Source: a virus | DNA: 23,032 nucleotides | Virus record (IMG/VR): IMGVR_UViG_3300005939_000055 | Coordinates: 1 to 23,032 of that record | Direction: 5' to 3' (one strand) | Shown here: piece by piece, positions 1 through 7,734 of the stretch | How positions within the stretch are numbered: position 1 is the first letter of the stretch | Layout of the letters: the number at the start of each line of letters is the position of its first letter | Notes under the pieces: generated by a model | What the model saw: the letters and a program-made list of their open reading frames with translations, nothing else | The model's database searches: none | Told to the model about the DNA's origin: nothing | Position numbers and translations under genes: made by a program

Positions 1-123
1 AAAAAGACTTCTGACGTAGTGCCGCCCAGTAGTCCTTTGTCTGCTGATTCCGATGTTGTTACAGGTACAACTAAAAGAACAAGTTTGCAAAAAGTTTTTG
101 ATTTTTTTAAGAAAAATTTTTGA
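1..123 (+). CDS. C-terminal end of an upstream gene (partial)
   Basis: Frame 1 is open from the first base to TGA at 121-123, giving the last 40 residues of a protein. The visible part is Ser/Thr/Pro-rich and then basic, ending in FDFFKKNF. There is no domain to recognise. Its position directly before the baseplate plug and hub genes suggests a tail gene such as a tape-measure or tail-lysozyme protein, but that is inference from gene order only. Confidence 0.6.
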   Translation, partial: KKTSDVVPPSSPLSADSDVVTGTTKRTSLQKVFDFFKKNF

Positions 124-137
124 TTGGTTCAAATAAT

Positions 138-458
138 ATGGATATAAGACAAATACCGATAGACAATAAAAATTATGCTTCAAAATTAAGAACTGATTTG
201 GAGGATAGCACTTATGTTTTTGAGTTCACTTACAATGAACGTCTTGAACGTTGGCATGTTAATGTAATGGATGCTGATGAAGTCCCAATAGTAATGGGTG
301 TGCCTTTAAATATAAATTTTGCTATGCTTAAAAGATTTAAGATGTTGAATTTACCACCCGGATTATTATTGCTTTTTGATGCTACTGAAAACGAATTAGA
401 AGCAACTAAAGAATCATTTGGTGACCAATCTTTGTTATTATATGAGGAATCTGAATAA
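138..458 (+). CDS. Baseplate plug-like protein (Pam3 gp18-type)
   Basis: A 106-residue protein resembling the small plug protein of simple contractile baseplates (cyanophage Pam3 gp18 type), which sits near the hub and tube. Seen in the sequence: a start MDIRQIPI, a central segment with YNERLERWHV and VMDAD, then PIVMGVPL and LPPGLLLLFD, the conserved pattern I associate with this family. A TTG at 120 could extend the protein by six residues and would overlap the upstream stop, but the ATG at 138 fits the family N-terminus better; neither start has a strong ribosome binding site. The stop overlaps the next ATG by one base (TAATG), suggesting translational coupling with the hub gene. Confidence 0.75.
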   Translation: MDIRQIPIDNKNYASKLRTDLEDSTYVFEFTYNERLERWHVNVMDADEVPIVMGVPLNINFAMLKRFKMLNLPPGLLLLFDATENELEATKESFGDQSLLLYEESE

Positions 459-1276
459 TGGCAGACATATTAACAACTGATGTAAATAATTTATATCTTC
501 GCAAAGTGTCATTGACGATAATTCAAGGCGAAGGTGAATCGAAATTATTAGATGGGTTGCGTATAAGTTTTGATGCTAAAAAAAATAGCGAATCAAATAC
601 AAATCAATTAGAAATAAAAGTCTATAATTTATCAGCTACAACACGAGGATTACTTGAAGATAAAAAAACTAGGATAATATTGCAAGCTGGATATGAGAAC
701 ACAACAGCAACTATTTTTCAAGGAAATATTACAAAAACAATTCATAAGAAAAATAATGTTGATATTATATCAACGCTTGAAATTGGGGATGGTGATAATG
801 CTTACAGACACGCCAAACTTGATAAAGGCTATCCTCCCGGAATTAGTATAAAACAAGCAATAGACGATTTAGGTTCTGCAATGAAATTACCTTTTTCAAG
901 CAAATTAGGAATTACTGATTTTAAATTTAGCAATGGTTTGTCATTAGAAGGTAATGTCAGGGATAATCTCGATATGTTAACTAAAAAACTTGATTTAAAA
1001 TGGTCTATACAAGATGAAACTGTTCAAATAACACCTCAAGCATCTGGTACTACAGATTCAATCGTAGAATTAAGCGAAAAAACTGGATTAATTAATATTC
1101 CTGAAAAGACAGAAGAAGGAGTTGAATTTGAAACACTTTTATATCCTACATTAAGACCCGGACGCAGAGTTAAAATAGTTAGCAAGTTTGTAAATGGAAT
1201 TTATACTATAAGCACAGTTAAACACAAAGGCGATTCACATGGAAATGTTTTTAAAACGAAATGTGAGGCCGCATAA
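458..1276 (+). CDS. Baseplate hub protein (gp27/gp44-like)
   Basis: A 272-residue protein placed between the plug and spike genes, the usual place of the trimeric hub that joins tail tube to spike (T4 gp27, Mu gp44, P2 D family). The N-terminal half is beta-rich and reads like the tube-like hub domains: LRISFDAKK, LEIKVYNLSATTRGLL, ILQAGYE, IFQGNITKTIH. The middle has an alpha segment (ISIKQAIDDLGSAM) and the C-terminus a beta domain with LYPTLRPGRRVKI and FVNGIYTISTVKHKGDSHG, typical of the end of these proteins. The assignment rests on these motifs and gene order. Start and stop overlap both neighbours by one base, and GAGG lies before the following spike gene. Confidence 0.8.
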   Translation: MADILTTDVNNLYLRKVSLTIIQGEGESKLLDGLRISFDAKKNSESNTNQLEIKVYNLSATTRGLLEDKKTRIILQAGYENTTATIFQGNITKTIHKKNNVDIISTLEIGDGDNAYRHAKLDKGYPPGISIKQAIDDLGSAMKLPFSSKLGITDFKFSNGLSLEGNVRDNLDMLTKKLDLKWSIQDETVQITPQASGTTDSIVELSEKTGLINIPEKTEEGVEFETLLYPTLRPGRRVKIVSKFVNGIYTISTVKHKGDSHGNVFKTKCEAA

Positions 1277-1950
1277 TGTCAGATTTTATAAATGATGTAA
1301 AAAAAACAAGTTCCGCTACTCCTTCGTGGGCGGAAGTAATAAAGCAATCATGCGAAAAATCAGCTTATGATCTTAGAGTTTGTGTTCCTGCTATTATTAT
1401 AAAATATGATAAAGATAAAATGTTGGCAGATGTAAGACCTCAATTTAAAAAGAAATATTCTGATGGTAGCGTAGTTTCAGCACCTATTATTTATAACGTA
1501 CCTGTGGCGCATCCTAGAGCCGGTAAAGCATATATTCATTTACCACTTAAAAAAGACGACCAAGTAACTTTATGGATTGCTGACAGGTCGCTTGAAAAAT
1601 GGCTTACATCAGGCGGTGAAGTTGACCCAGAAGATGTAAGAAAGCATCAGATATCAGATGCAATAGCTTATCCGGGTTGTTATCCGTTCAACGATACTGT
1701 GCCTGTTGATAATGGTGACGATATTATTATACGAAATGGCAATGATGGCGGTGGTAGAACAGAATTTAGAATAAAACCAAACGGACATATTCAAGTGCAA
1801 AATAGCACGAATGAATTAATAAAAGTTTTAAATGATATTTTAACACACATACAAGAAGCGAAAACAGTTACAGGAATTGGATTACAACCTTTGCAACATC
1901 CGTTGTTTCCAAGTGACCAAACTAATTTAAAAAGTTTCTTGGAGTCGTAA
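1276..1950 (+). CDS. Baseplate central spike (Gp138 N-terminal-like)
   Basis: A 224-residue protein with the features of the gp138/gpV spike family: a short N-terminal helix, an OB-fold-like region around residues 38-115 (RVCVPAIIIKYD, MLADVRPQFKKKY, VPVAHPRAG, LPLKKDDQVTLWIADRSLEKWL), a family-typical HQISDAIAYPGCYPF at about 124-138, then short beta repeats (DDIIIRNGNDGGG, RIKPNGHIQVQN) and a C-terminal helix. These proteins form the trimeric membrane-piercing needle below the hub. No metal-binding HxH tip is visible here; the C-terminus is short, so a separate tip protein may be used. The hub gene stop overlaps its ATG. Confidence 0.85.
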   Translation: MSDFINDVKKTSSATPSWAEVIKQSCEKSAYDLRVCVPAIIIKYDKDKMLADVRPQFKKKYSDGSVVSAPIIYNVPVAHPRAGKAYIHLPLKKDDQVTLWIADRSLEKWLTSGGEVDPEDVRKHQISDAIAYPGCYPFNDTVPVDNGDDIIIRNGNDGGGRTEFRIKPNGHIQVQNSTNELIKVLNDILTHIQEAKTVTGIGLQPLQHPLFPSDQTNLKSFLES

Positions 1951-1985
1951 CTTCGATAGTGTAAAATAGATATGAGGTATTAATT

Positions 1986-2225
1986 ATGGCAATGAGTTCA
2001 GCAACATTAAAAACAGCAATGAAAGCGGCCATTATAGCGAATTTAGGAACATGGGAAAGTGTTACTTTAACCGACTTGAATGACCCAAATTATGCGCTTG
2101 AAAAATGGGCTGATGAGATAGCAGAAGCTATATCATCAACTGTGGTTGCTCATATAACAGGTTTTGCAAAATGTAGTGGTGCAGATACTCATGGCGATGG
2201 ACATGATGCCGTAGGAATAGTTTAA
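1986..2225 (+). CDS. Small baseplate-region protein, unknown
   Basis: A 79-residue protein with a clear GAGG ribosome binding site 8-12 bases before the ATG. Residues 1-55 look alpha-helical (MSSATLKTAMKAAIIANL, ALEKWADEIAEAI), and the C-terminus is rich in Gly, His and Asp (CSGADTHGDGHDAVGIV). Small proteins with the pattern 'helix, WADxIAxAI, V-rich, glycine tail' often sit between spike and gp25-like genes in myophages, but I know no firm function for them. The His residues 56, 69 and 73 make a spike-associated or metal-binding role possible; that is speculation from position and composition. Confidence 0.6.
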   Translation: MAMSSATLKTAMKAAIIANLGTWESVTLTDLNDPNYALEKWADEIAEAISSTVVAHITGFAKCSGADTHGDGHDAVGIV

Positions 2226-2226
2226 T

Positions 2227-2583
2227 ATGGATTTAAAACTTGATGAAACAACAGGAGATATTGAGATTGTAGATAATGAGGTTTCTTTAACTTCTGGTTT
2301 AGAATCTAAAAGACAATCTTTATTGATACGTCTATCAACGTTTTTAGGCGAATGGTTTTTAGATGAAACGGTTGGATTGCCTTATTATCAAGATGTCTTA
2401 GTTAAAAACCCTGATTTTCAGGCTGTATCTGCTGCATTTAAGACAATAATTTTAGACACACCAGGGATATTAGAATTGTTAGAATTTAATTTAGAATTTA
2501 CTGGAACTAGAGAATTAACTTTTGAATTTCGATGTCGTTCAGAAGATGGCGACATTGATTTTAATAAAATTATAGAGGTCTAA
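2227..2583 (+). CDS. Baseplate wedge protein, gp25/W-like
   Basis: A 118-residue protein matching the gp25/GPW/gp46 wedge family that links the sheath and J-like wedge subunits. Visible family pattern: D..TGDIEIVDNE near residues 7-18, GLESKRQSLLIRLSTFLGEWFLDETVGLPYY at about 24-53 (the arginine-rich helix and the GEWxLD...G.PY turn), then a helix and a strand FEFRCRSEDGDI. The length is typical. It begins two bases after the preceding stop and ends two bases before the J-like gene, as expected for a stoichiometric wedge operon. Its own ribosome binding site is weak, so coupling to the upstream gene is likely. Confidence 0.87.
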   Translation: MDLKLDETTGDIEIVDNEVSLTSGLESKRQSLLIRLSTFLGEWFLDETVGLPYYQDVLVKNPDFQAVSAAFKTIILDTPGILELLEFNLEFTGTRELTFEFRCRSEDGDIDFNKIIEV

Positions 2584-2584
2584 T

Positions 2585-4360
2585 ATGGCTTATGGCGTAA
2601 CAGATGCTGGATTTGTTATAAAACGATTGGAAGATGTTAAACTTGAAAAAGAAACTTCTCTCAAGGCTGCTTTTGGTAATGGTATTAATTTACAACCTGA
2701 AAGCGTACTTGGTCAAGAAGTTGGAATAAATGCAGAACGAGAAGCTTTGTTATGGGAACTTGGACAGGCTCTTTATGACGCTATGTATCCTGAAACAGCA
2801 TCAGGCGTTAGTTTAGATTGGGTTGTTAGTCTTACAGGCATTGAAAGATTGGCCGCTACATATTCAACTGGTAGTGTTAATGCAAAAGGTACGTTGGCAA
2901 CTGTGATTCCGATTGCTTCTGTGATTTCAGTAAGTGGAAATTCTGATTTAACATTTGAAACAGTAGCCGCTGGCACAATAGGTGCTGGAACGGATGAAAT
3001 TCAAGATATAACATTTAGCTTTGTTCCTGACGCTGGGTCTTTCACTTTAATTTTTGATGGTGAAGAAACTGGTGTCATAGCATGGAACGCTGCGGCCATT
3101 GCGGTACAAAACGCTTTAAATGCTTTGAGTGTGTTATCTGCTGTAACAGTAGCAGGAACTTTTGCGGCTGGTTTTACAGTTACTTTTGCTGGCGCAGATG
3201 GTTCACAACCACAAGTTGCTATTTTGGAAGGTAATACAAATTCATTAGAAATTGTAGGAACACCGATAACAATATCGGTTGCAGAAACAACAGCCGGATT
3301 ATTGCCAAACATAGATATTGAAGTTATTGCTCAAACGCCTGGTGCTGTAGCTGCATTATCTGGTTCGTTAACAGTAATAGAAACCATAGTTGTTGGATGG
3401 GACAGCGTTTCAAATCCTTTAGATATAGATACAGGAAACGATATTGAAACAGATGCGGCATTAAGAATAAGAAGGATGCAAACTTTGGCCGCTCCGGGTT
3501 CTGCTACTGTTGATGGTATAAGAGCAGAAATACTCGATATTGATGATGTTACTGCTGCGCTGGTGTATGAAAATGATACAATGGTAGTTGATGGAGCAGG
3601 TAGACCTGCTAAATCTATTGAATGTGTTGTTTTGGATGGCGTTGATGCGGATATAGCGGAGGCTATTTGGGACACTAAGGCTGCGGGAATACAAACTTAT
3701 GGAAGTTCGTCAGAAGTAATTACAGATTCGCAGGATTTTGACCATACAATTTATTTTTCAAGGCCAACGCCAATCACAATTTGGCTTGAAGTTGATATTG
3801 TTGTAAATTCAACTTTTCCAACAGGCGGTGAAACTTCAATAAAAACTAATGTTGTTGCTTTCGCAGAAAATACAACAACCGGTTTTAGTATTGGTGATGA
3901 TGTTATCGTTACAGAATTATACGAAGCTGTACATGAAGTTATTGGAATTGATGATATTGATTTCAGGATTGCAGTTGCAAATATAGCACTTGTTCAGACT
4001 TTAACTATGGACGCTGATTTTGTGGCCTTAAATACGATAGACCTTGATGTTGCAGGAGTAGCGATTGCTCAAGTGCCTTTTAATGCAACTCACAACCAGA
4101 CAATGACAGATTTAGCAACAGCTATACAAGCCCTAGCAACAGTTGCAACTGCGTCAGTTACGGCGGCAAGAGAAATCACAGTTACGGCAGCAGCAGCAGG
4201 AACACCGACACCAATGTCAAATTATGTTTGTGCTAGTGGCCTTTCACAACCAGACGCAGAAATTGATACAACTTCACATGATGACGCTAATATAGCAGTT
4301 GCAGTTAATGAAATATCAACTTGGGACACTTCAAGAATAATTGTCACCAATATAACATAA
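2585..4360 (+). CDS. Baseplate J/gp47-like wedge with inserted domains
   Basis: A 591-residue baseplate J-like protein, much longer than the roughly 350-400 residues usual for the family. The family core is seen in TGIERLAATYSTGSV (about 84-98), DIDTGNDIETDAALRIRRMQ (about 280-299), GSATVDGIRAEI and the C-terminal AVNEISTWDTSRIIVTN. Two stretches are not core: residues about 141-240 (GSFTLIFDGEETGVIAW...AIAVQNALNAL...FTVTFAGADG), a beta-sandwich module common in phage surface proteins, and residues about 468-566 (ALNTIDLDVAGVAIAQVPF...TMTDLATAIQAL), a second such module. The ribosome binding site is GAGGTC. It pairs with the gp25-like wedge gene just upstream. Confidence 0.87.
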   Translation: MAYGVTDAGFVIKRLEDVKLEKETSLKAAFGNGINLQPESVLGQEVGINAEREALLWELGQALYDAMYPETASGVSLDWVVSLTGIERLAATYSTGSVNAKGTLATVIPIASVISVSGNSDLTFETVAAGTIGAGTDEIQDITFSFVPDAGSFTLIFDGEETGVIAWNAAAIAVQNALNALSVLSAVTVAGTFAAGFTVTFAGADGSQPQVAILEGNTNSLEIVGTPITISVAETTAGLLPNIDIEVIAQTPGAVAALSGSLTVIETIVVGWDSVSNPLDIDTGNDIETDAALRIRRMQTLAAPGSATVDGIRAEILDIDDVTAALVYENDTMVVDGAGRPAKSIECVVLDGVDADIAEAIWDTKAAGIQTYGSSSEVITDSQDFDHTIYFSRPTPITIWLEVDIVVNSTFPTGGETSIKTNVVAFAENTTTGFSIGDDVIVTELYEAVHEVIGIDDIDFRIAVANIALVQTLTMDADFVALNTIDLDVAGVAIAQVPFNATHNQTMTDLATAIQALATVATASVTAAREITVTAAAAGTPTPMSNYVCASGLSQPDAEIDTTSHDDANIAVAVNEISTWDTSRIIVTNIT

Positions 4361-4368
4361 GGTATTAG

Positions 4369-5367
4369 ATGGCTTTATTACCAACAAAAATAACAACGCA
4401 CGTTGAAGATGGCCTAGCAAGATTATTAAGTCAATTCAAAGATAAAACTTTGGTAATGGGTTTCATACAGGCGTTTTTGTATGGTCATCAAGAAGTTGAA
4501 AATGCTTTTTATGATTTATTAACTTTAAGAAATATAGATGCAGCATCAGGAAAACAATTAGACGGAATAGGTGAAATTGTCGGTAAAGATAGAGGCGGTC
4601 AAAACGATACATCTTATAGAATTTCATTATATGGTAAAATTGGTCAAAATGTTTCACAAGGCAGAGCGCAAGACGTAATAAGTGTTTTCAATCTTATAAG
4701 TGAGGTCAGCGTTTCATATATGACAGAACATTGGCCAGCAGAAATAGCTATATTTGCTGGTTCTGCTCCAATAACAGGTTCACAATTGCTTGATGATAAT
4801 GACATGGAAATCGCAGGTCTTGGATTTTGGACTGTAGTTAATGGTGCGACATTAACAAAAAGTTTAGTTACTCCATATGAAGGATTACAATCTTTGAGAG
4901 TTACTTACAATGCAATCAATAATCCTGCTGCACAGCAGACTAAATTAACTATTGGAAATTGGTATAAGGTCAACGGCAGAGTGATGATGCAGAACGCTTT
5001 AGGAAATTTGCCTATTGTAACAAATGGTGCTGTGATAATTTATACAGGTTTTCCTTATGCAAGTTGGTATGAATTTGATATAATATTCCAAGCTACTGCT
5101 ACAACAATTGATTTTGGTTCAGACCATATTGCAGCAGGTTGGGTTGAGTATGATGACATTGAAATTTACGAATTAAATTATGATGACCAAGTTGGAATTT
5201 TTAATGTAATGGAATTAGTAGCCGCCGGCGGTGTTGAAGTGATAGGCATTGGATGGTATGAGGACGGCGATGCTTTTGTTTTTGATGGCAATCCAGATGG
5301 ATTAGGCTTTAGCGATGCACTTGATCCAACATTAGGCGGAAAATTCGCTGCTTTAACAGCGACTTAA
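4369..5367 (+). CDS. DUF2612 / gp48-like tail protein with CBM-like insert
   Basis: A 332-residue protein. Residues 1-132 carry the DUF2612/gp48-like core: LTLRNIDAASGKQLDGIGEIVG, then DTSYRISLYGKIGQNVSQG. The C-terminus (about 284-330) returns to it with VAAGGVEVIGIGWYED and NPDGLGF...LGGKFAAL. Between them, about 134-270, is a carbohydrate-binding-module-like insert: FWTVVNGATLTKS, YEGLQSLRVTY, WYKVNGRVMM, WYEFDIIFQATA, WVEYDDIEIYEL. Such proteins lie at the outer baseplate and connect J to the tail fibres, consistent with the fibre gene directly downstream. The insert may give this baseplate protein a glycan- or surface-binding role (inference). Confidence 0.8.
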   Translation: MALLPTKITTHVEDGLARLLSQFKDKTLVMGFIQAFLYGHQEVENAFYDLLTLRNIDAASGKQLDGIGEIVGKDRGGQNDTSYRISLYGKIGQNVSQGRAQDVISVFNLISEVSVSYMTEHWPAEIAIFAGSAPITGSQLLDDNDMEIAGLGFWTVVNGATLTKSLVTPYEGLQSLRVTYNAINNPAAQQTKLTIGNWYKVNGRVMMQNALGNLPIVTNGAVIIYTGFPYASWYEFDIIFQATATTIDFGSDHIAAGWVEYDDIEIYELNYDDQVGIFNVMELVAAGGVEVIGIGWYEDGDAFVFDGNPDGLGFSDALDPTLGGKFAALTAT

Positions 5368-5382
5368 CTAGGAGATTAAATT

Positions 5383-6600
5383 ATGGCAGGAAATTTAGGC
5401 AAACCGATAAAACCAAAATGGGCTGACGGTGCCGCTTCTTATACAATAGAACCAAGTGCAGCTAAGAAATTATTAGGCTGGCTTGCTAGTGAAAAACCAC
5501 CTTTTCAATGGATGAACTGGTTATTTTTGAAGATTAAAGAATGGATTGATTTCGGTGAATATTACAGAGATGTTATTTATTCAATTTTATTTCGTTCTGA
5601 TGCTGCAATTGGTTGGGATGGTGCAGATATAACATTTACACAAGATATAGAAATTATATTCAAAGTTGGTGGTGATGTTTTTACAAATACTATTGCGCTT
5701 GCAGACAGTCCTTTGTCTTTGGCAGATGGCGATGTCGTTGTTGCTATATTAGATAATGCAGATGCTGCATTAGCATTGCAAGGTGTGTATGCAAATATAG
5801 TTGTTAGAGAATATTGCATTGAGCCAGAAGCAAACTTAACAACAAATACTGACGAACATGAAATTATACTTTTTAGACGTAGAGGCACAAACCTTGAAAT
5901 TCCTGTGTTGGGACAAATAATTTCAACTGGTTCAAGTTTTACTTTGGGCCAATCATCAGGAAACCCCAGTTTAGTTCCTGTTGGTTCTATAATTCCATTT
6001 TATGATTTTAATGCTACTGCAACCTTTGATACAGACCATTGGCAATATTGCGATGGTCAGAATGTTTCCAATGCGTTGAGTGCCTTGAATGGGCAAGCTA
6101 CTCCTGATATGTCAAATCGTTATTTAGTTGGTTTTGGTACAGAAGGCGGTGGGGATATTGATGTTGCCGCTTGGAATGCGGCGGCTATTGGAAATGCTAG
6201 TCATCAAATTAATATTCAACATGCACATACAATGACTGGGCATATTCACACAATGCCCACTCATATTCACACAATGCCTAGTCATATACATAATTATGGT
6301 ACTTTATATGCGTTAATAGGTGATAGTAATGTCGACCCCGATATGCTTTATGTCCCTACTGCCGATACTTTTACTTCAGGCTATCACATTGCTGCGGCTG
6401 TTGCAGGTGGAAACGTAGTTAGCTCTCTTGCTTCAACTGATATTCTTGGTAACACAGGATCAACCGATCCAGGTGACACTAATTCAACTGATCCTGGCGA
6501 TGCCAACACTACAACAGACACAATGAACAACCAACTTTCAGCAACTGAATCAATACAGCCTAGATCAATTAGGGTTAGATTTATAATGAGAATTTTATAA
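5383..6600 (+). CDS. Tail fibre protein, collar type with HxH ladder
   Basis: A 405-residue receptor-binding fibre candidate. The N-terminus (about 1-50, PFQWMNWLFLKIKEWIDF) is probably the baseplate attachment. From about residue 203 (VPVGSIIPFYDFNATATF...YCDGQNVS...TPDMSNRYLVGFG) it has a tail-collar-like domain. Residues 280-303 contain four HxH motifs spaced seven residues apart (HAH, HIH, HIH, HIH), like the iron-binding ladder of trimeric T4 gp37 tips. A Thr/Asp/Pro/Gly repeat (TGSTDPGD, NSTDPGD) precedes the typical C-terminal end ESIQPRSIRVRFIMRIL. The ribosome binding site is AGGAG. It acts after assembly, at the outer surface of the virion. Confidence 0.85.
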   Translation: MAGNLGKPIKPKWADGAASYTIEPSAAKKLLGWLASEKPPFQWMNWLFLKIKEWIDFGEYYRDVIYSILFRSDAAIGWDGADITFTQDIEIIFKVGGDVFTNTIALADSPLSLADGDVVVAILDNADAALALQGVYANIVVREYCIEPEANLTTNTDEHEIILFRRRGTNLEIPVLGQIISTGSSFTLGQSSGNPSLVPVGSIIPFYDFNATATFDTDHWQYCDGQNVSNALSALNGQATPDMSNRYLVGFGTEGGGDIDVAAWNAAAIGNASHQINIQHAHTMTGHIHTMPTHIHTMPSHIHNYGTLYALIGDSNVDPDMLYVPTADTFTSGYHIAAAVAGGNVVSSLASTDILGNTGSTDPGDTNSTDPGDANTTTDTMNNQLSATESIQPRSIRVRFIMRIL

Positions 6601-6612
6601 GGAGATTACAAA

Positions 6613-6951
6613 ATGAATAAAGTCCATGTATTAAAAGATAATCAAGAAATTCCAGATAGTTATAAAGTTGAGATAACTTTCATTAATGGCAAAACAGAAG
6701 AATTTGAAATAGCAGAACATAACTATCTTAAAAATATTACAAGGGAAATGGTGTCTGCTCAAAACAAAGAAAAACCTGATTTGATGAATATAACTAAAAT
6801 TATTGAAGCAGAATCTGGAAGATTAGAAATTTGCACTACCGATGATATATGGATGACATTTGAAATAGCTAATATTATGTATATGAAATTTGATAGGAAT
6901 TTTTCTAAAATTGTTGGTCTTAGGAAAAAACAAAATGATAGCAAATTATAG
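6613..6951 (+). CDS. Unknown protein downstream of tail fibre
   Basis: A 112-residue protein with a good AGGAG ribosome binding site. I do not recognise it. It is mixed alpha/beta and charged, with a strand-turn motif YKVEITFINGKTEEFEI near residues 17-33, a helix about 38-58, and a second beta pair RLEICTTDDIWMTFEIANIMYMKF. There is no signal peptide or membrane helix. Its position right after the fibre gene would fit a fibre assembly chaperone, but no family motif supports this. It overlaps the next gene by 17 bases. Confidence 0.65.
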   Translation: MNKVHVLKDNQEIPDSYKVEITFINGKTEEFEIAEHNYLKNITREMVSAQNKEKPDLMNITKIIEAESGRLEICTTDDIWMTFEIANIMYMKFDRNFSKIVGLRKKQNDSKL

Positions 6952-7231
6952 AATAAGAACAGGTTTAATAGCTAGATTTATAGTTGGCATAGCCGATAAA
7001 TTTAACAAGGGCGTTAATATTGTCGGTGTTACTATTTGGCCTTTTATATTTATCTATCCGCCTGAGTATAAAGAGAACGAGAGATTGATAAAACATGAAT
7101 CGAAGCATTTACAACAATGGCTTAGATACTGGATTATAGGGTTCTTGCCAGTATATATTTATTATAACATTAAATATGGATATTGGAATAATCCACTTGA
7201 AATATCAGCTAGGGTAGCAGAACAAAAATAA
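6935..7231 (+). CDS. Mini HEXXH zincin-like membrane protein
   Basis: A 98-residue protein (MIANYRIRTG...) with an HEXXH zinc-metallopeptidase-type motif: H54-E55-S-K-H58 inside LIKHESKHLQQW, followed by hydrophobic, aromatic segments (WIIGFLPVYIYY) and E89 in NPLEISARVAEQ, which could be the third zinc ligand of a gluzincin. A hydrophobic stretch at about 28-41 (NIVGVTIWPFIFIY) suggests membrane association. Phage and bacterial proteins with this 'HExxHxxQ ... NPxExxA' layout are common, but a proven function is not known to me. A TTG at 6890 would add 15 residues; the ATG at 6935 is preferred. It could also be an inactive structural relative. Confidence 0.65.
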   Translation: MIANYRIRTGLIARFIVGIADKFNKGVNIVGVTIWPFIFIYPPEYKENERLIKHESKHLQQWLRYWIIGFLPVYIYYNIKYGYWNNPLEISARVAEQK

Positions 7232-7243
7232 AGGAGTTTAAAT

Positions 7244-7723
7244 ATGAAAAAGATAATAATATTTTTAGCGTTATTAATGTTTGTAGCAAGTGTAGCATAT
7301 GCCAAAAAAGGTTTCGTGCCATTGCAAAATCAAACTTCAAATCTGATGGGTTGTGCCGATGGTTCTAACTCTAACGAACTTGAATTATTGAATTGTGATG
7401 GTTCTGGTAATTTATTGGTAAGTGTAGCGCCTATTTTCAAAGGTGCTTATGATAGCGGCGTTGAAGATATACCAGACGCAGGGATTCTTTATAGTTTACA
7501 AATGCCAGCTTTAGTGCTTACAGGCACTTGCGTATTTCAAGCGTCTTATAAGAATGTTGGGGCAATTTACATTGGTGGTTCAACAGTTACTAATTCAAGT
7601 GGAATTAATGAGGGCATAAGATTAAATCAAAATGCAAGCATCGAGTTAAGTACATCAAATTTAGACGAAGTTTATGTATCTACAGATAATGCTGGTGATG
7701 ACATTAAATGGCTTTGTAATTAA
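7244..7723 (+). CDS. Small fibre-like protein with signal peptide
   Basis: A 159-residue protein with a textbook Sec signal peptide: KK, a hydrophobic core (IIIFLALLMFVASV) and an AYA cleavage site before Lys21. The mature part has four Cys, including one next to the C-terminus, and a C-terminal beta domain (AIYIGGSTVTNSSGINEGIRLNQNASIELS..LDEVYVSTDNAG) resembling the small decoration/fibre domains found on phage particles. So a virion-type fold is paired with an export signal, which is unusual for a phage. The Cys pairs could form disulfides after export. The ribosome binding site is AGGAG, and the next gene, also with a signal peptide, starts 11 bases after the stop. Confidence 0.75.
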   Translation: MKKIIIFLALLMFVASVAYAKKGFVPLQNQTSNLMGCADGSNSNELELLNCDGSGNLLVSVAPIFKGAYDSGVEDIPDAGILYSLQMPALVLTGTCVFQASYKNVGAIYIGGSTVTNSSGINEGIRLNQNASIELSTSNLDEVYVSTDNAGDDIKWLCN

Positions 7724-7734
7724 GGAGAACAAAT

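Noticed and set aside
2773-3694. Several reverse-strand ORFs within the J-like gene
   Set aside because: Low-complexity shadows of a well-supported + strand gene; no ribosome binding sites or domains.
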